Positions 8,702 through 16,544 of a stretch of 64,000 nt of DNA are shown here, in pieces. The position numbers were made by a program, and so were the translations under genes. Numbering within the stretch: position 1 is the first letter of the stretch; each line of letters starts with the position of its first letter. The notes under the pieces were generated by a model that was not told where the DNA came from, did no database searches, and saw nothing but the letters and a program-made list of their open reading frames with translations. The stretch comes from Modicisalibacter xianhensis (GTDB lineage: Bacteria > Pseudomonadota > Gammaproteobacteria > Pseudomonadales > Halomonadaceae), in NCBI RefSeq assembly GCF_900113605.1, contig NZ_FOPY01000002.1:186001-250000 (forward strand), given 5' to 3'.

Positions 8702-9432
8702 GCCTGCTGCGCATCGCTGCCGACCAGTGGTATCGCACCACGCCACTAGCGGATGGTGTCACACGGATCGACGAGCCGTGGATCCGCCCGTTCTATCGCT
8801 GCAACATGTGGTACGTGCGAGGGCGTGAGCGGGATTTGCTGGTCGATTTCGGCCTGGGCGCCGTGCCCCTGCGCCGTCATGTGTCGCTGGTCGCCGAGCG
8901 TGACCTGATAGCCGTGGCCAGCCACACGCATTTCGATCACATCGGCGCGGCCTGCGAGTTCGACATCTGTCACGTGCATGCCGAAGAAGAAGATATCCTG
9001 GCCTCGCCTGACCGGGAACGCACCCTGGCCGAAGGGTTTCTCGACGATGCCATGTTCGAGGCGCTGCCGCCGGCGCCGTTCGAGTACCACACCTACCGCA
9101 TCGAGCCGCCACGCCGGATCGTCACGCTCGAGGATGGCGAGACGATCGATTTGGGCGACCGGCAATTCATGGTCGTACATACGCCGGGGCACTCCCCCGG
9201 CGGTATCGCCCTATGGGAGGCTGCCACCGGCACACTCATCTCGGGTGACGTGATCTACGACGGACCGCTCATCGAGGATACCTGGCACAGCAATCTGACC
9301 GATTACGCCGCCAGCCTGCGCCGGCTGCGGCAATTGCCGGTACGCGTCGTGCATGGCGGTCACTTTCCGAGTTTCTCGGGCGAGCGACTGCAAACGATGA
9401 TCGATGCGTGGCTACGCACCCATGACGCTTGA
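8698..9432 (+). CDS. Metallo-beta-lactamase-fold hydrolase
   Basis: A 244-residue protein with the MBL-fold zinc motif THFDHIG (HxHxDH-like), a second metal ligand block VVHTPGHSPGG, the aspartate in LISGDVIYDG, and a late histidine in VVHGGHFPSF. It starts within the stop of the permease, so translation is probably coupled. The family covers glyoxalase II-like, lactonase and other hydrolases, and the substrate cannot be read from sequence. In this operon it might remove a cyclised or thioester side product of the guanidinobutyraldehyde step, which is a guess. Confidence 0.85.
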   Translation: MSLLRIAADQWYRTTPLADGVTRIDEPWIRPFYRCNMWYVRGRERDLLVDFGLGAVPLRRHVSLVAERDLIAVASHTHFDHIGAACEFDICHVHAEEEDILASPDRERTLAEGFLDDAMFEALPPAPFEYHTYRIEPPRRIVTLEDGETIDLGDRQFMVVHTPGHSPGGIALWEAATGTLISGDVIYDGPLIEDTWHSNLTDYAASLRRLRQLPVRVVHGGHFPSFSGERLQTMIDAWLRTHDA

Positions 9433-9442
9433 AGGAATGCCC

Positions 9443-10891
9443 ATGCAACGTCTCGACAAGCAATTCATCGACAACCAGTGGGTCGCTTCTCAGGCGACCC
9501 GGACCTTGCCGGTCACCAATCCTTACAGCGCAGCGGTGATCGCCGAGGTCACGGCCGGCGACAGCGCCGACGTGGAGGCTGCGGTCGCCGCGGCACGTCG
9601 TGCCCTGCCTGCCTGGCGCGCCCTGTCGGGTACCGAGCGGGCCGTATATCTGGATGGCTTTGCCGATGCGCTGAGCGCGCGCCGCGATGAACTGGTCCGA
9701 CTGTCCGCGACCAACAACGGCAAGGTGCTGGCCGAGGCCGGCATCGACCTCGACGATGCCATCGCCTGCTATCGCTACTATGCCGGGCAGGCCCGCCAGC
9801 TCGATTCGCGACAGGGCCAGCCGGTGGCGCTGGAAATGGAGGGCGTCGAGGCGCGTTGTTATTTCGATCCGGTCGGTGTGGTCGGGCTGATAACGCCCTG
9901 GAACTTTCCGCTGGTGACCAGCGCCTGGAAACTCGCGCCCGCCCTGGCTGCCGGCTGTACAGTGGTGTTCAAGCCTTCCGAAGTCACGCCGCTACCCGAG
10001 CAGGCGCTGGCCGAGATCGCGCTCGAACTTGACCTTCCCGCTGGCGTGTTCAACCTGGTGCATGGCGATGGTCAGGGCATCGGCGAACCGCTGACCCGGC
10101 ATCGCCACATCGACAAGGTCTCCTTCACTGGCAGCAACCGGGTTGGCGAAGCGGTAATGCGGGCCGTGGCCGACGGCAGCCGGAACATTTCGCTGGAGCT
10201 GGGCGGCAAGTCGCCGATCCTGGTGATGGAGGACGCTGACATCGAACGGGCCGCCGATCAGGTGATGGCTGGCCTCTACTTCAATGCGGGCCAGATCTGC
10301 TCGGCCACGTCGCGCCTGATCGTTCACACGTCGATTGCCGATGCCCTCTATGCTGCACTGGGCCGGCGCATCGATGCGCTGGTGCTGGGCAATCCTCTGG
10401 AGGAAACCACGACCATGGGTCCGCTGACTCATGCACGCCAGAAGGACAGCGTGGAAAACTACCTGGCGGTGGCCGCCGAGGAGGGCTTGAGCGCCGTTCG
10501 CGATTCGCGTGATTGCTCCCTGCCTGAGCAGGGCTTCTTCGTCGCGCCGACTCTCTATCGGGATGTCCCCACGACCAGCCGCCTATGGTGCGAGGAAATC
10601 TTCGGGCCGGTGCTGTGCGGGCGCAGCGTTGCCAGCGAACAGGAAGCCATCGAACTGGCCAACGACAGCGACTTTGGCCTCGCCGCCACGGTGATCAGCG
10701 GCGACCCGGCACGCGCCAGGCGCATCGGCCGCCAGCTGCAGGCGGGCAGTATCTGGTACAACAGTGAGCAATTGGTCTTGCCGCAAACGGCCTGGGGTGG
10801 CTTCAAGCGCAGCGGTATTGGCCGCGAACTCGGCCCTTGGGGACTAGCAAGTTATCAGGAGGTCAAGCACGTCATCGGGCCCGCCGACTAG
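9443..10891 (+). CDS. NAD(P)-dependent aldehyde dehydrogenase, probable 4-guanidinobutyraldehyde dehydrogenase
   Basis: A 482-residue ALDH-superfamily enzyme. The catalytic glutamate is in LELGGKSP, the catalytic cysteine in FNAGQICSATSRL, the oxyanion asparagine in TPWNFPL, and the cofactor motif is FTGSNRVGEAV. The region round the cysteine is like betaine/aminobutyraldehyde dehydrogenases. The start at 9443 is chosen because GAAGGA lies six bases upstream; 9422 and 9437 are in-frame alternatives. As the last gene of the operon it would oxidise 4-guanidinobutyraldehyde, made by the decarboxylase, to 4-guanidinobutyrate for GbuA. Betaine aldehyde dehydrogenase is less likely given the neighbours. 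Confidence 0.85.
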   Translation: MQRLDKQFIDNQWVASQATRTLPVTNPYSAAVIAEVTAGDSADVEAAVAAARRALPAWRALSGTERAVYLDGFADALSARRDELVRLSATNNGKVLAEAGIDLDDAIACYRYYAGQARQLDSRQGQPVALEMEGVEARCYFDPVGVVGLITPWNFPLVTSAWKLAPALAAGCTVVFKPSEVTPLPEQALAEIALELDLPAGVFNLVHGDGQGIGEPLTRHRHIDKVSFTGSNRVGEAVMRAVADGSRNISLELGGKSPILVMEDADIERAADQVMAGLYFNAGQICSATSRLIVHTSIADALYAALGRRIDALVLGNPLEETTTMGPLTHARQKDSVENYLAVAAEEGLSAVRDSRDCSLPEQGFFVAPTLYRDVPTTSRLWCEEIFGPVLCGRSVASEQEAIELANDSDFGLAATVISGDPARARRIGRQLQAGSIWYNSEQLVLPQTAWGGFKRSGIGRELGPWGLASYQEVKHVIGPAD

Positions 10892-10906
10892 ATCCCTCAC
10901 GAGCCA

Positions 10907-10937
10907 CAAAAAAACCCCGCTGCAATACAGCGGGGTT
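10907..10937 (-). terminator. Terminator between the aldehyde dehydrogenase and suhB
   Basis: A perfect 8-bp stem (CCCCGCTG / CAGCGGGG, 10915-10935) is flanked on the left by a run of A. This gives a U-tract when read on the minus strand, so it mainly ends the suhB transcript. It may also work weakly for the plus-strand operon. Confidence 0.85.
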
Positions 10938-10955
10938 CTGGTATGGGCTGGAATA

Positions 10956-11756
10956 TCAGACCGATACGTGCGGCTTGAGCCGCTGCACCATCGCCTTGAA
11001 CAGGCGTGGGCCGGCAGCCATGAGATCGCTCTCGGGGCCGACGCTGGGGGTACCGTCGGGACCGCCGATCAGCGCGCCGGCTTCCTTGAGCAGCAGCGAG
11101 CCGATCAGACTGTCCTGCTCCTCGAGACCCAGCACCAGCACGGCATCGGCACGGCCGGCAGCCATTTCGGCGATATCCAGCAATGGGCAGCCCGTGGCTA
11201 TCACGGTCTCGACCTGGGGACCGAGTTGCTGCAGCACGCGCAGGTAGGTCGGGAAATGGCGGGCACGCAGCCAGCTTTCGGGCAGGCCCATGGCCAGACG
11301 AATGCCGGTGACGTTGGTCGCCTTGCTCACGCGGATACGCTTGCCGTTGTGCTGGGCGCCGCGACCGCGGCTGGCCAGGTATTCGTCGTCACTGAACGGG
11401 CAGATCACCACGGCATGTTCGGGGCGTCCCTTGACCAGGCACACCAGTGAAATGGCACAGCCGTTGCCTGCGACACCCAGGTTGGAATAGCCATGGAAGG
11501 GTTCGATCTTCCAGACGATGTCACGGCCTTCGCCCTCGCCGTCGCGGTGCGGCGTGAAGCGGCCGGAGACGCCATGCTGCGGATAGCCACGCGCGAGCTG
11601 ACGCACGATCAGCGTCTCGGCGTTACGCGCGGCATCTTCCAGCAGGCCTTCGAGATTGCGGTCTTCATGAGCTGTCTCGATGCGCTCACGAATGCGCACG
11701 AACTGTTCGGCGGCGCTGCGCGCGGCGCGCAGCGCAAATTGGACCATCGGATGCAT
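10956..11756 (-). CDS. suhB: SuhB-family protein with degenerate inositol-monophosphatase active site
   Basis: A 266-residue member of the inositol monophosphatase family, placed as in pseudomonads directly divergent from trmJ-cysE-iscR. The opening MHPMVQFALRAARSA is typical SuhB. However, the signature D-P-[LI]-D-G-[TS] is EPFHGY at residues 85-90. The GEES glutamate motif is replaced by VSGRF (63-67), and the WD motif is QD (214-215). Three of the four acidic metal ligands are therefore altered, so phosphatase activity is doubtful. E. coli SuhB has a second role in the Nus rRNA antitermination complex that does not need catalysis, and that role may be what is kept here. The start is the first ATG matching the family. 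Confidence 0.9.
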   Translation of the reverse strand: MHPMVQFALRAARSAAEQFVRIRERIETAHEDRNLEGLLEDAARNAETLIVRQLARGYPQHGVSGRFTPHRDGEGEGRDIVWKIEPFHGYSNLGVAGNGCAISLVCLVKGRPEHAVVICPFSDDEYLASRGRGAQHNGKRIRVSKATNVTGIRLAMGLPESWLRARHFPTYLRVLQQLGPQVETVIATGCPLLDIAEMAAGRADAVLVLGLEEQDSLIGSLLLKEAGALIGGPDGTPSVGPESDLMAAGPRLFKAMVQRLKPHVSV

Positions 11757-11913
11757 GATCGGGGCCTTGAGGAGTCGGTCACTGTTAAAGAACGCCGGGC
11801 ATGCTAGCAAAAAGTCGCATCGTGGGCCACGAAAATCGCCCTGTCCCGCCGCCACGTCATGTCACATGGTAGACTGTCGGGTTCATCGTCAACGACTCGG
11901 ATTGTTTCCTGAC

Positions 11914-12693
11914 ATGCCCGCTTCTGCCTTTTCCCTCGACCGCCTGCGCATCGTGCTTGTCGGCACCAGTCACCCCGGCAACATCGGCGGTGTCGCCCGC
12001 GCCATGAAGAACATGGGCCTTAGCGACCTGGCCCTGGTGGCACCGCGTTGCGAGGTACATTGCAGCGAGTCGATCTCGCGGGCGTCGGGAGCGGATGAGA
12101 TTCTCGCCAAGGCCCAGGTTCATGACACGCTCGACGCGGCGCTCGGCGATACCACCCTGGCCGTGGGCGCCAGTGCTCGCTCGCGCACCCTGCCCTGGCC
12201 AATGCTCACGCCCCGCCAGGTGGGCGATAGTCTGAGTACGGAAATGGCTCACGACGCAGCCCGCGTCGCCCTGGTCTTCGGCCGCGAGGACACCGGACTT
12301 ACCAATGCGGAACTGCAGCGCTGTCACCGTCACGTGCACATTCCCACCAACCCCGAGTTCAGTTCATTGAATCTGGCTGCCGCAGTTCAAGTGCTGGCCT
12401 ACGAATGCCGACAGGCGTGGCTAGCGGCACCGGGCACCGAGAACGTTCACGAGGACGATGCCCCCTTCGGTGTCGAGTGGGACAGCCCGCTGGCCGACCA
12501 TGCGGATCTGGAGCGCTTCTTCGAGCATCTGGAACGCACCCTGGTCGCCATCGAATTCCATGATCCCGACAATCCCCGGCAATTGATGGCCCGGCTGCGC
12601 CGTCTCTACCTGCGTGTGCGCCCCGACCGCATGGAGATCAACATCCTGCGCGGCATTCTCACTGCCATGGAAAAGCGCGCCCGCGGGCATTGA
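11914..12693 (+). CDS. trmJ: tRNA (cytidine/uridine-2'-O-)-methyltransferase TrmJ
   Basis: A 259-residue SPOUT methyltransferase that modifies the ribose of nucleotide 32 in tRNAs. The knot motifs are visible: [14 protein letters not shown] near the N-terminus, [13 protein letters not shown] in the middle, and [18 protein letters not shown] forming the SAM-binding knot. A C-terminal helical extension (about 170-259) matches TrmJ rather than TrmL. The ATG at 11914 begins the conserved domain; longer frames run into the divergent suhB. Synteny with suhB and cysE agrees. Confidence 0.94.
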   Translation: MPASAFSLDRLRIVLVGTSHPGNIGGVARAMKNMGLSDLALVAPRCEVHCSESISRASGADEILAKAQVHDTLDAALGDTTLAVGASARSRTLPWPMLTPRQVGDSLSTEMAHDAARVALVFGREDTGLTNAELQRCHRHVHIPTNPEFSSLNLAAAVQVLAYECRQAWLAAPGTENVHEDDAPFGVEWDSPLADHADLERFFEHLERTLVAIEFHDPDNPRQLMARLRRLYLRVRPDRMEINILRGILTAMEKRARGH

Positions 12694-12818
12694 CGAACTC
12701 GCTGAAACGTCGGTCCCGCACATACCTTGCAGGGCCGGGGCCGCGCCCCAATAATATTTGCCCCCACGATTCATCGCTGCGGTCGACTATCGGCCTGGCC
12801 CGTGACAAGGATCGCTTC

Positions 12819-13712
12819 ATGTTCAGCCGTCTGCGTGAAGACATAAACAGTGTATTCGCCCGGGACCCTGCGGCCCGCAACTTCCTCGAAGTCCTGACCA
12901 ACTATCCGGGCCTGCATGCCCTGCTCGCCCATCGCCTGAGCCATTGGCTGTGGGCGCACAACCTGAAGTGGCTGGCGCGCAGCATATCGACGCTGTTTCG
13001 TTGGCTGACGGGCATCGAGATTCACCCCGGGGCACGCATCGGTCGGCGCTTCTTCATCGATCATGGCATGGGCGTGGTGATCGGCGAGACCGCCGAGGTC
13101 GGCGACGATGTCACGCTCTATCAGGGCGTGACGCTGGGCGGCACCAGCTGGAACAAGGGCAAGCGGCATCCCACGCTGGAAGACGGCGTCATCGTCGGGG
13201 CCGGCGCCAAGATCCTCGGCCCGTTCACGGTCGGGGCCGGTGCCAAGATCGGCTCCAACGCGGTGATCACCAAGGCGGTGCCGGCCGGCGCCACGGTGGT
13301 CGGGATTCCGGGCAAGATCGTCAAGCGCGCCGACCCCGATGTGGAGGAAGTCCCGGCATTCGACCCGGAGCGGCGCGAGGCGATCCGCCAGAAGTTCGGC
13401 TTCGATGCCTATGGGGTCAGCCAGGACATGCCCGACCCGGTCGCGCGTTCCATGCAGGCGATGCTCGACCACATGCATGCCGTTGACCAGCGCATGGATA
13501 TGATGTGCGAGACACTGCGCAAGCTCGATGCCGGCTATCGTGCGGGGCACTGGCCAGAGTTGCGCGACGAGGATTTCGCCGAGATCCTCGCCGATGTCGA
13601 GAGTTGCTGCTCGCTCCCCGAGGACGAGCCGGCAACGAAAGGCGATGACGGGAGCCAGGAGGCGTCTCCGGCGTCCCCGCTGCCTCGCAAGCGCTCCGGA
13701 GGGGAGCGCTGA
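12819..13712 (+). CDS. cysE: Serine O-acetyltransferase
   Basis: A 297-residue left-handed beta-helix acetyltransferase that makes O-acetylserine for cysteine synthesis. The N-terminal helical part ([21 protein letters not shown]) is followed by hexapeptide repeats ([38 protein letters not shown]). A long C-terminal extension beyond residue 210, rich in charged residues and ending in low-complexity sequence, resembles the extended CysE of pseudomonads. AAGGA lies about eight bases before the ATG. Its position just upstream of iscR-iscS links cysteine supply to cysteine desulfuration. Confidence 0.95.
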   Translation: MFSRLREDINSVFARDPAARNFLEVLTNYPGLHALLAHRLSHWLWAHNLKWLARSISTLFRWLTGIEIHPGARIGRRFFIDHGMGVVIGETAEVGDDVTLYQGVTLGGTSWNKGKRHPTLEDGVIVGAGAKILGPFTVGAGAKIGSNAVITKAVPAGATVVGIPGKIVKRADPDVEEVPAFDPERREAIRQKFGFDAYGVSQDMPDPVARSMQAMLDHMHAVDQRMDMMCETLRKLDAGYRAGHWPELRDEDFAEILADVESCCSLPEDEPATKGDDGSQEASPASPLPRKRSGGER

Positions 13713-13725
13713 GGCGATATGCAGA

Positions 13726-13758
13726 ATAGTTGACCGTTCTAGTCGGTTTTTCCATAAT
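13726..13758 (+). promoter_or_regulatory. Sigma-70 promoter and Type 1 IscR operator upstream of iscR
   Basis: TTGACC (13730-13735) and CATAAT (13753-13758) are separated by exactly 17 bp. The 25-bp stretch 13726-13750 matches the published Type 1 IscR consensus at about 21 of 25 positions by eye, including ATAG, TTGAC and TAGTCGG. It covers the -35 element and spacer, so [2Fe-2S]-IscR would repress its own operon as in E. coli. Confidence 0.82.
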
Positions 13759-13835
13759 GGCCGTTGTTCACCGGAGCGCCATCGGCGTTCCGGTATCGTT
13801 TCGGTCACTTGACAAGCCCGTGCGACTGACACTCT

Positions 13836-14306
13836 ATGCGCCTGACCACCAAGGGACGCTACGCCGTCACCGCCATGCTCGACCTGGCCCTGCATGCCGA
13901 CCAGACGCCCATTTGCCTGGCCGATATCTCGCGTCGCCAGGAAATTTCCCTGTCGTACCTCGAGCAGCTTTTCGCCAAGCTACGGCGGGCCAAGCTGGTC
14001 AAGAGCGTACGCGGGCCCGGCGGTGGTTATCTTCTGGCGGTGTCACCGGCGGCCGTGTCGGTGGCCCGCGTGATCGATGCCGTCAACGAGTCGGTGGACG
14101 CCACCCGGTGCCAGGGCTTGTCTGACTGCCAGCAGGGCAGCACCTGCCTGACTCATCACTTGTGGTGCGAACTGACTCACGAAATTCATGCATTTCTCGA
14201 CGGTGTGACCTTGGCTGACCTGGTCGAGCGTCATGAGGTGCGCAACATTGCCGCTCGCCAGCGACAGCGTGTCGATGGCGACACCATTGCCGTGGACTCG
14301 CCCTGA
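13836..14306 (+). CDS. iscR: Fe-S cluster-sensing transcriptional regulator IscR
   Basis: A 156-residue Rrf2-family regulator. The winged helix-turn-helix ([20 protein letters not shown] through [20 protein letters not shown]) is followed by the three cluster-ligating cysteines in the spacing [13 protein letters not shown], with the nearby histidine LTHHLW. These define IscR rather than NsrR or CymR. It should bind a [2Fe-2S] cluster and repress the isc operon when clusters are sufficient. A matching Type 1 site lies upstream. The gene is followed by iscS after 36 bp. Confidence 0.96.
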   Translation: MRLTTKGRYAVTAMLDLALHADQTPICLADISRRQEISLSYLEQLFAKLRRAKLVKSVRGPGGGYLLAVSPAAVSVARVIDAVNESVDATRCQGLSDCQQGSTCLTHHLWCELTHEIHAFLDGVTLADLVERHEVRNIAARQRQRVDGDTIAVDSP

Positions 14307-14342
14307 CCGGGCCCGATTTCACTTAACGGTGGACAACACGTC

Positions 14343-15491
14343 ATGAACGGACCCGTTTATCTCGATTACGCCGCGACTACCCCGGTCGACCCCCGTGTCG
14401 CCGAGGTCATGAGCCGGCACCTGACGCTGGACGGCATCTATGCCAACCCGGCGTCGCGCAGCCACATGCCCGGCTGGCAGGCCGAACAGACCGTCGAGAA
14501 CGCCCGCCGCCAAGTGGCCGACCTGATCGGTGCCGACCCGCGCGAGATCGTCTGGACCTCCGGCGCCACCGAAGCCGACAACCTGGCTCTGATCGGCTTC
14601 ATGCGCGCCAACCGCGCACGTGGACGTCACCTGATCACTTCTACCATCGAACACAAGGCGGTAGTGGATACCGCCACCGCCCTGGAGGCGGAGGGCTTCG
14701 AGGTGACCTGGCTGTCGCCGGGCCCCGATGGCCGCGTCTCGCCCACACAGCTGGCCGAGGCCATGCGCGACGATACCCTCCTGGTGTCGCTGATGGCGGT
14801 GAACAACGAACTCGGCGCGATCCACGACCTGGCGGCGCTCTCCGAAGTCACCCACGCGCACGGCGCCGTGCTGCATGTCGATGCCGCCCAGGCCTCGGGC
14901 CGCATCCCGCTGGACGTCAACCAGTTGGGAATCGATCTGATGTCGCTGTCGGCTCACAAGGTCTACGGTCCCAAGGGGGTCGGTGCGCTCTACGTTCGCC
15001 GCAGCCCCGACATTCGGGTCGAGGCACTGATTCACGGGGGCGGCCATGAACGCGGCATGCGTTCGGGCACGCTACCCACCCACCAGATCGCCGGCATGGG
15101 CGAGGCCTTTGCGCTCGCCGAACGCGAAGGCCAGCAAGACCAGGAGCGCATTGCTGGCTTGTCGCAGCGCTTTCTCGACGGCTTGAGCGACCTGCCCGGC
15201 GTGCACCGCAACACGGTGGCTGAGGTATCGGTACCCAATATCGTCAACCTGGCCTTCGACGGGGTGGATGGCGAGTCGCTGTTGATGGCGTTGCGCGGCA
15301 TTGCGGTATCCACCGGCTCGGCCTGCAACTCGGCGAGCGTCGAGCCGTCCTACGTGCTCAAGGGTATTGGCGTGCCTCGCGCGCGTGCACTGACGTCATT
15401 GCGCTTCAGCTTTGGCCGCTTCACCACCGAGGAAGACATCGATACTGCCATTGCCGAACTACGGCATGCCGTGACTACACTGCACCCATGA
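14343..15491 (+). CDS. iscS: Cysteine desulfurase IscS lacking the C-terminal IscU-docking tail
   Basis: A 382-residue PLP enzyme that mobilises sulfur from cysteine. Visible features are the N-terminal VYLDYAATTPVDPRV, the PLP lysine in SAHKVYGPKG, and the catalytic-loop cysteine in STGSACNSASVEPSYVL. It ends at FGRFTTEEDIDTAIAELRHAV plus a few residues, about 20 residues short of E. coli IscS, whose tail contacts the scaffold IscU. No iscU follows; iscA begins 29 bp downstream. The enzyme presumably serves tRNA thiolation and other sulfur acceptors, and perhaps a non-Isc scaffold. Confidence 0.94.
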   Translation: MNGPVYLDYAATTPVDPRVAEVMSRHLTLDGIYANPASRSHMPGWQAEQTVENARRQVADLIGADPREIVWTSGATEADNLALIGFMRANRARGRHLITSTIEHKAVVDTATALEAEGFEVTWLSPGPDGRVSPTQLAEAMRDDTLLVSLMAVNNELGAIHDLAALSEVTHAHGAVLHVDAAQASGRIPLDVNQLGIDLMSLSAHKVYGPKGVGALYVRRSPDIRVEALIHGGGHERGMRSGTLPTHQIAGMGEAFALAEREGQQDQERIAGLSQRFLDGLSDLPGVHRNTVAEVSVPNIVNLAFDGVDGESLLMALRGIAVSTGSACNSASVEPSYVLKGIGVPRARALTSLRFSFGRFTTEEDIDTAIAELRHAVTTLHP

Positions 15492-15520
15492 CACGCCGCT
15501 TCATCATCGAGGAGTAAACA

Positions 15521-15847
15521 ATGGCTCAACTCAAGATCACCCCTGCAGCCGCCAGTCAGATCCGCCAGGTCCTCGACGAGCGCGGCCACGGCCTGGGCCT
15601 GCGGGTGAGCGTCAAGCCCAGTGGCTGCTCCGGTTACAGCTACGTGCTCGACTTTGCCGACGAGGCCGCCAATGAAGATATCGCCTTCGAGGAGCACGGC
15701 GCCAAGGTCTACGTGGCCCCCGACGCCTTGGCGATGCTCGACGGCAGCGAGGTGGACTATGTGTCTGAAGGTCTCAATCGCTTCTTCCGCTTCAACAATC
15801 CCAACGTCAAGGATCAGTGTGGCTGCGGCGAAAGCTTCAGCGTCTGA
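15521..15847 (+). CDS. iscA: A-type iron-sulfur carrier protein IscA
   Basis: A 108-residue HesB/IscA-family protein with the three invariant cysteines in SGCSGYSY and the C-terminal QCGCGESF. It delivers or holds Fe-S clusters or iron. It follows iscS directly where iscU would normally lie, so the locus goes iscR-iscS-iscA and then to ndk. The A/G-rich GAGGAG... region upstream supports the ATG at 15521. Assignment to IscA rather than ErpA rests on the isc context, and the motifs alone do not separate them. Confidence 0.9.
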   Translation: MAQLKITPAAASQIRQVLDERGHGLGLRVSVKPSGCSGYSYVLDFADEAANEDIAFEEHGAKVYVAPDALAMLDGSEVDYVSEGLNRFFRFNNPNVKDQCGCGESFSV

Positions 15848-15906
15848 TTCTCGGCAAGGCCTGCCCCGCTCGCGTGTCGCAGGATGCGTAACCGTGGTCG
15901 AGCCGC

Positions 15907-15912
15907 TATAAT
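15907..15912 (+). promoter_or_regulatory. -10 element (TATAAT) upstream of ndk
   Basis: A consensus TATAAT lies 124 bp before the ndk ATG in the iscA-ndk gap. No good -35 is visible at 17 bp, so only the -10 is called. It suggests ndk is transcribed separately from iscRSA. Confidence 0.5.
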
Positions 15913-16035
15913 GTCGCGATTTTCGGTACCGTCCAACCCGGTTTGCCGAAACGCATTCTGCGCGTCGCTCCCAGCGGCGCGCAGCCGTCTTTATATCCAT
16001 GACATCTCGATAGTCGAACCCAACGGAGTCTTTGC

Positions 16036-16461
16036 ATGGCCAATCAGCGCACCCTTTCCATCATCAAGCCCGACGCCGTCGCCAAGAACGTCATCGGCGA
16101 AATCTACAGCCGCTTCGAGCAGGCCGGCCTGAAGGTCGTTGCCGCCAAGATGCTGCACCTTTCCAAGGAACAGGCCGAAGGTTTCTACGCCGAGCACAAG
16201 GAACGCGGTTTCTTCGGCGAGCTGGTCGGCTTCATGACCTCCGGCCCGGTGATGGTCCAGGTACTCGAAGGCGATGACGCCATTGCCAAGAACCGTGAAC
16301 TGATGGGTGCCACCAACCCCAAGGAAGCCGCGCCCGGCACCATCCGCGCCGACTTTGCCCAGTCCATCGACGCCAACGCCGTGCATGGCTCCGACTCGCC
16401 GGAATCCGCCGAGCGTGAAGTCGCCTATTTCTTCAGCAGCGACGAGATCTGCCCGCGCTGA
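16036..16461 (+). CDS. ndk: Nucleoside diphosphate kinase
   Basis: A 141-residue enzyme that transfers the gamma-phosphate among nucleoside triphosphates through a phosphohistidine. The family signature [12 protein letters not shown] contains the catalytic histidine, and the start [15 protein letters not shown] is typical. Length is normal. In pseudomonads ndk sits between the isc operon and rlmN, the same flanks seen here even though most isc genes are missing. A G-rich hairpin (16471-16493) follows the stop and could be a weak terminator. Confidence 0.98.
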   Translation: MANQRTLSIIKPDAVAKNVIGEIYSRFEQAGLKVVAAKMLHLSKEQAEGFYAEHKERGFFGELVGFMTSGPVMVQVLEGDDAIAKNRELMGATNPKEAAPGTIRADFAQSIDANAVHGSDSPESAEREVAYFFSSDEICPR

Positions 16462-16544
16462 TTCGTCGACGGTGGGGGGGCTACCTCCCCACCTGACGCC
16501 TCCGCTCCGAGCTCGTCCTGCTCCGTGCCCTACCGATAGCGATT

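Noticed and set aside
10956-11756. suhB as a pseudogene
   Set aside because: Reading frame is full length, start and terminator are intact and non-catalytic conserved blocks remain.
16471-16493. G-run hairpin after ndk as a terminator
   Set aside because: Seven-pair stem with no U-tract and an ambiguous register in the G-run; mentioned under ndk only.
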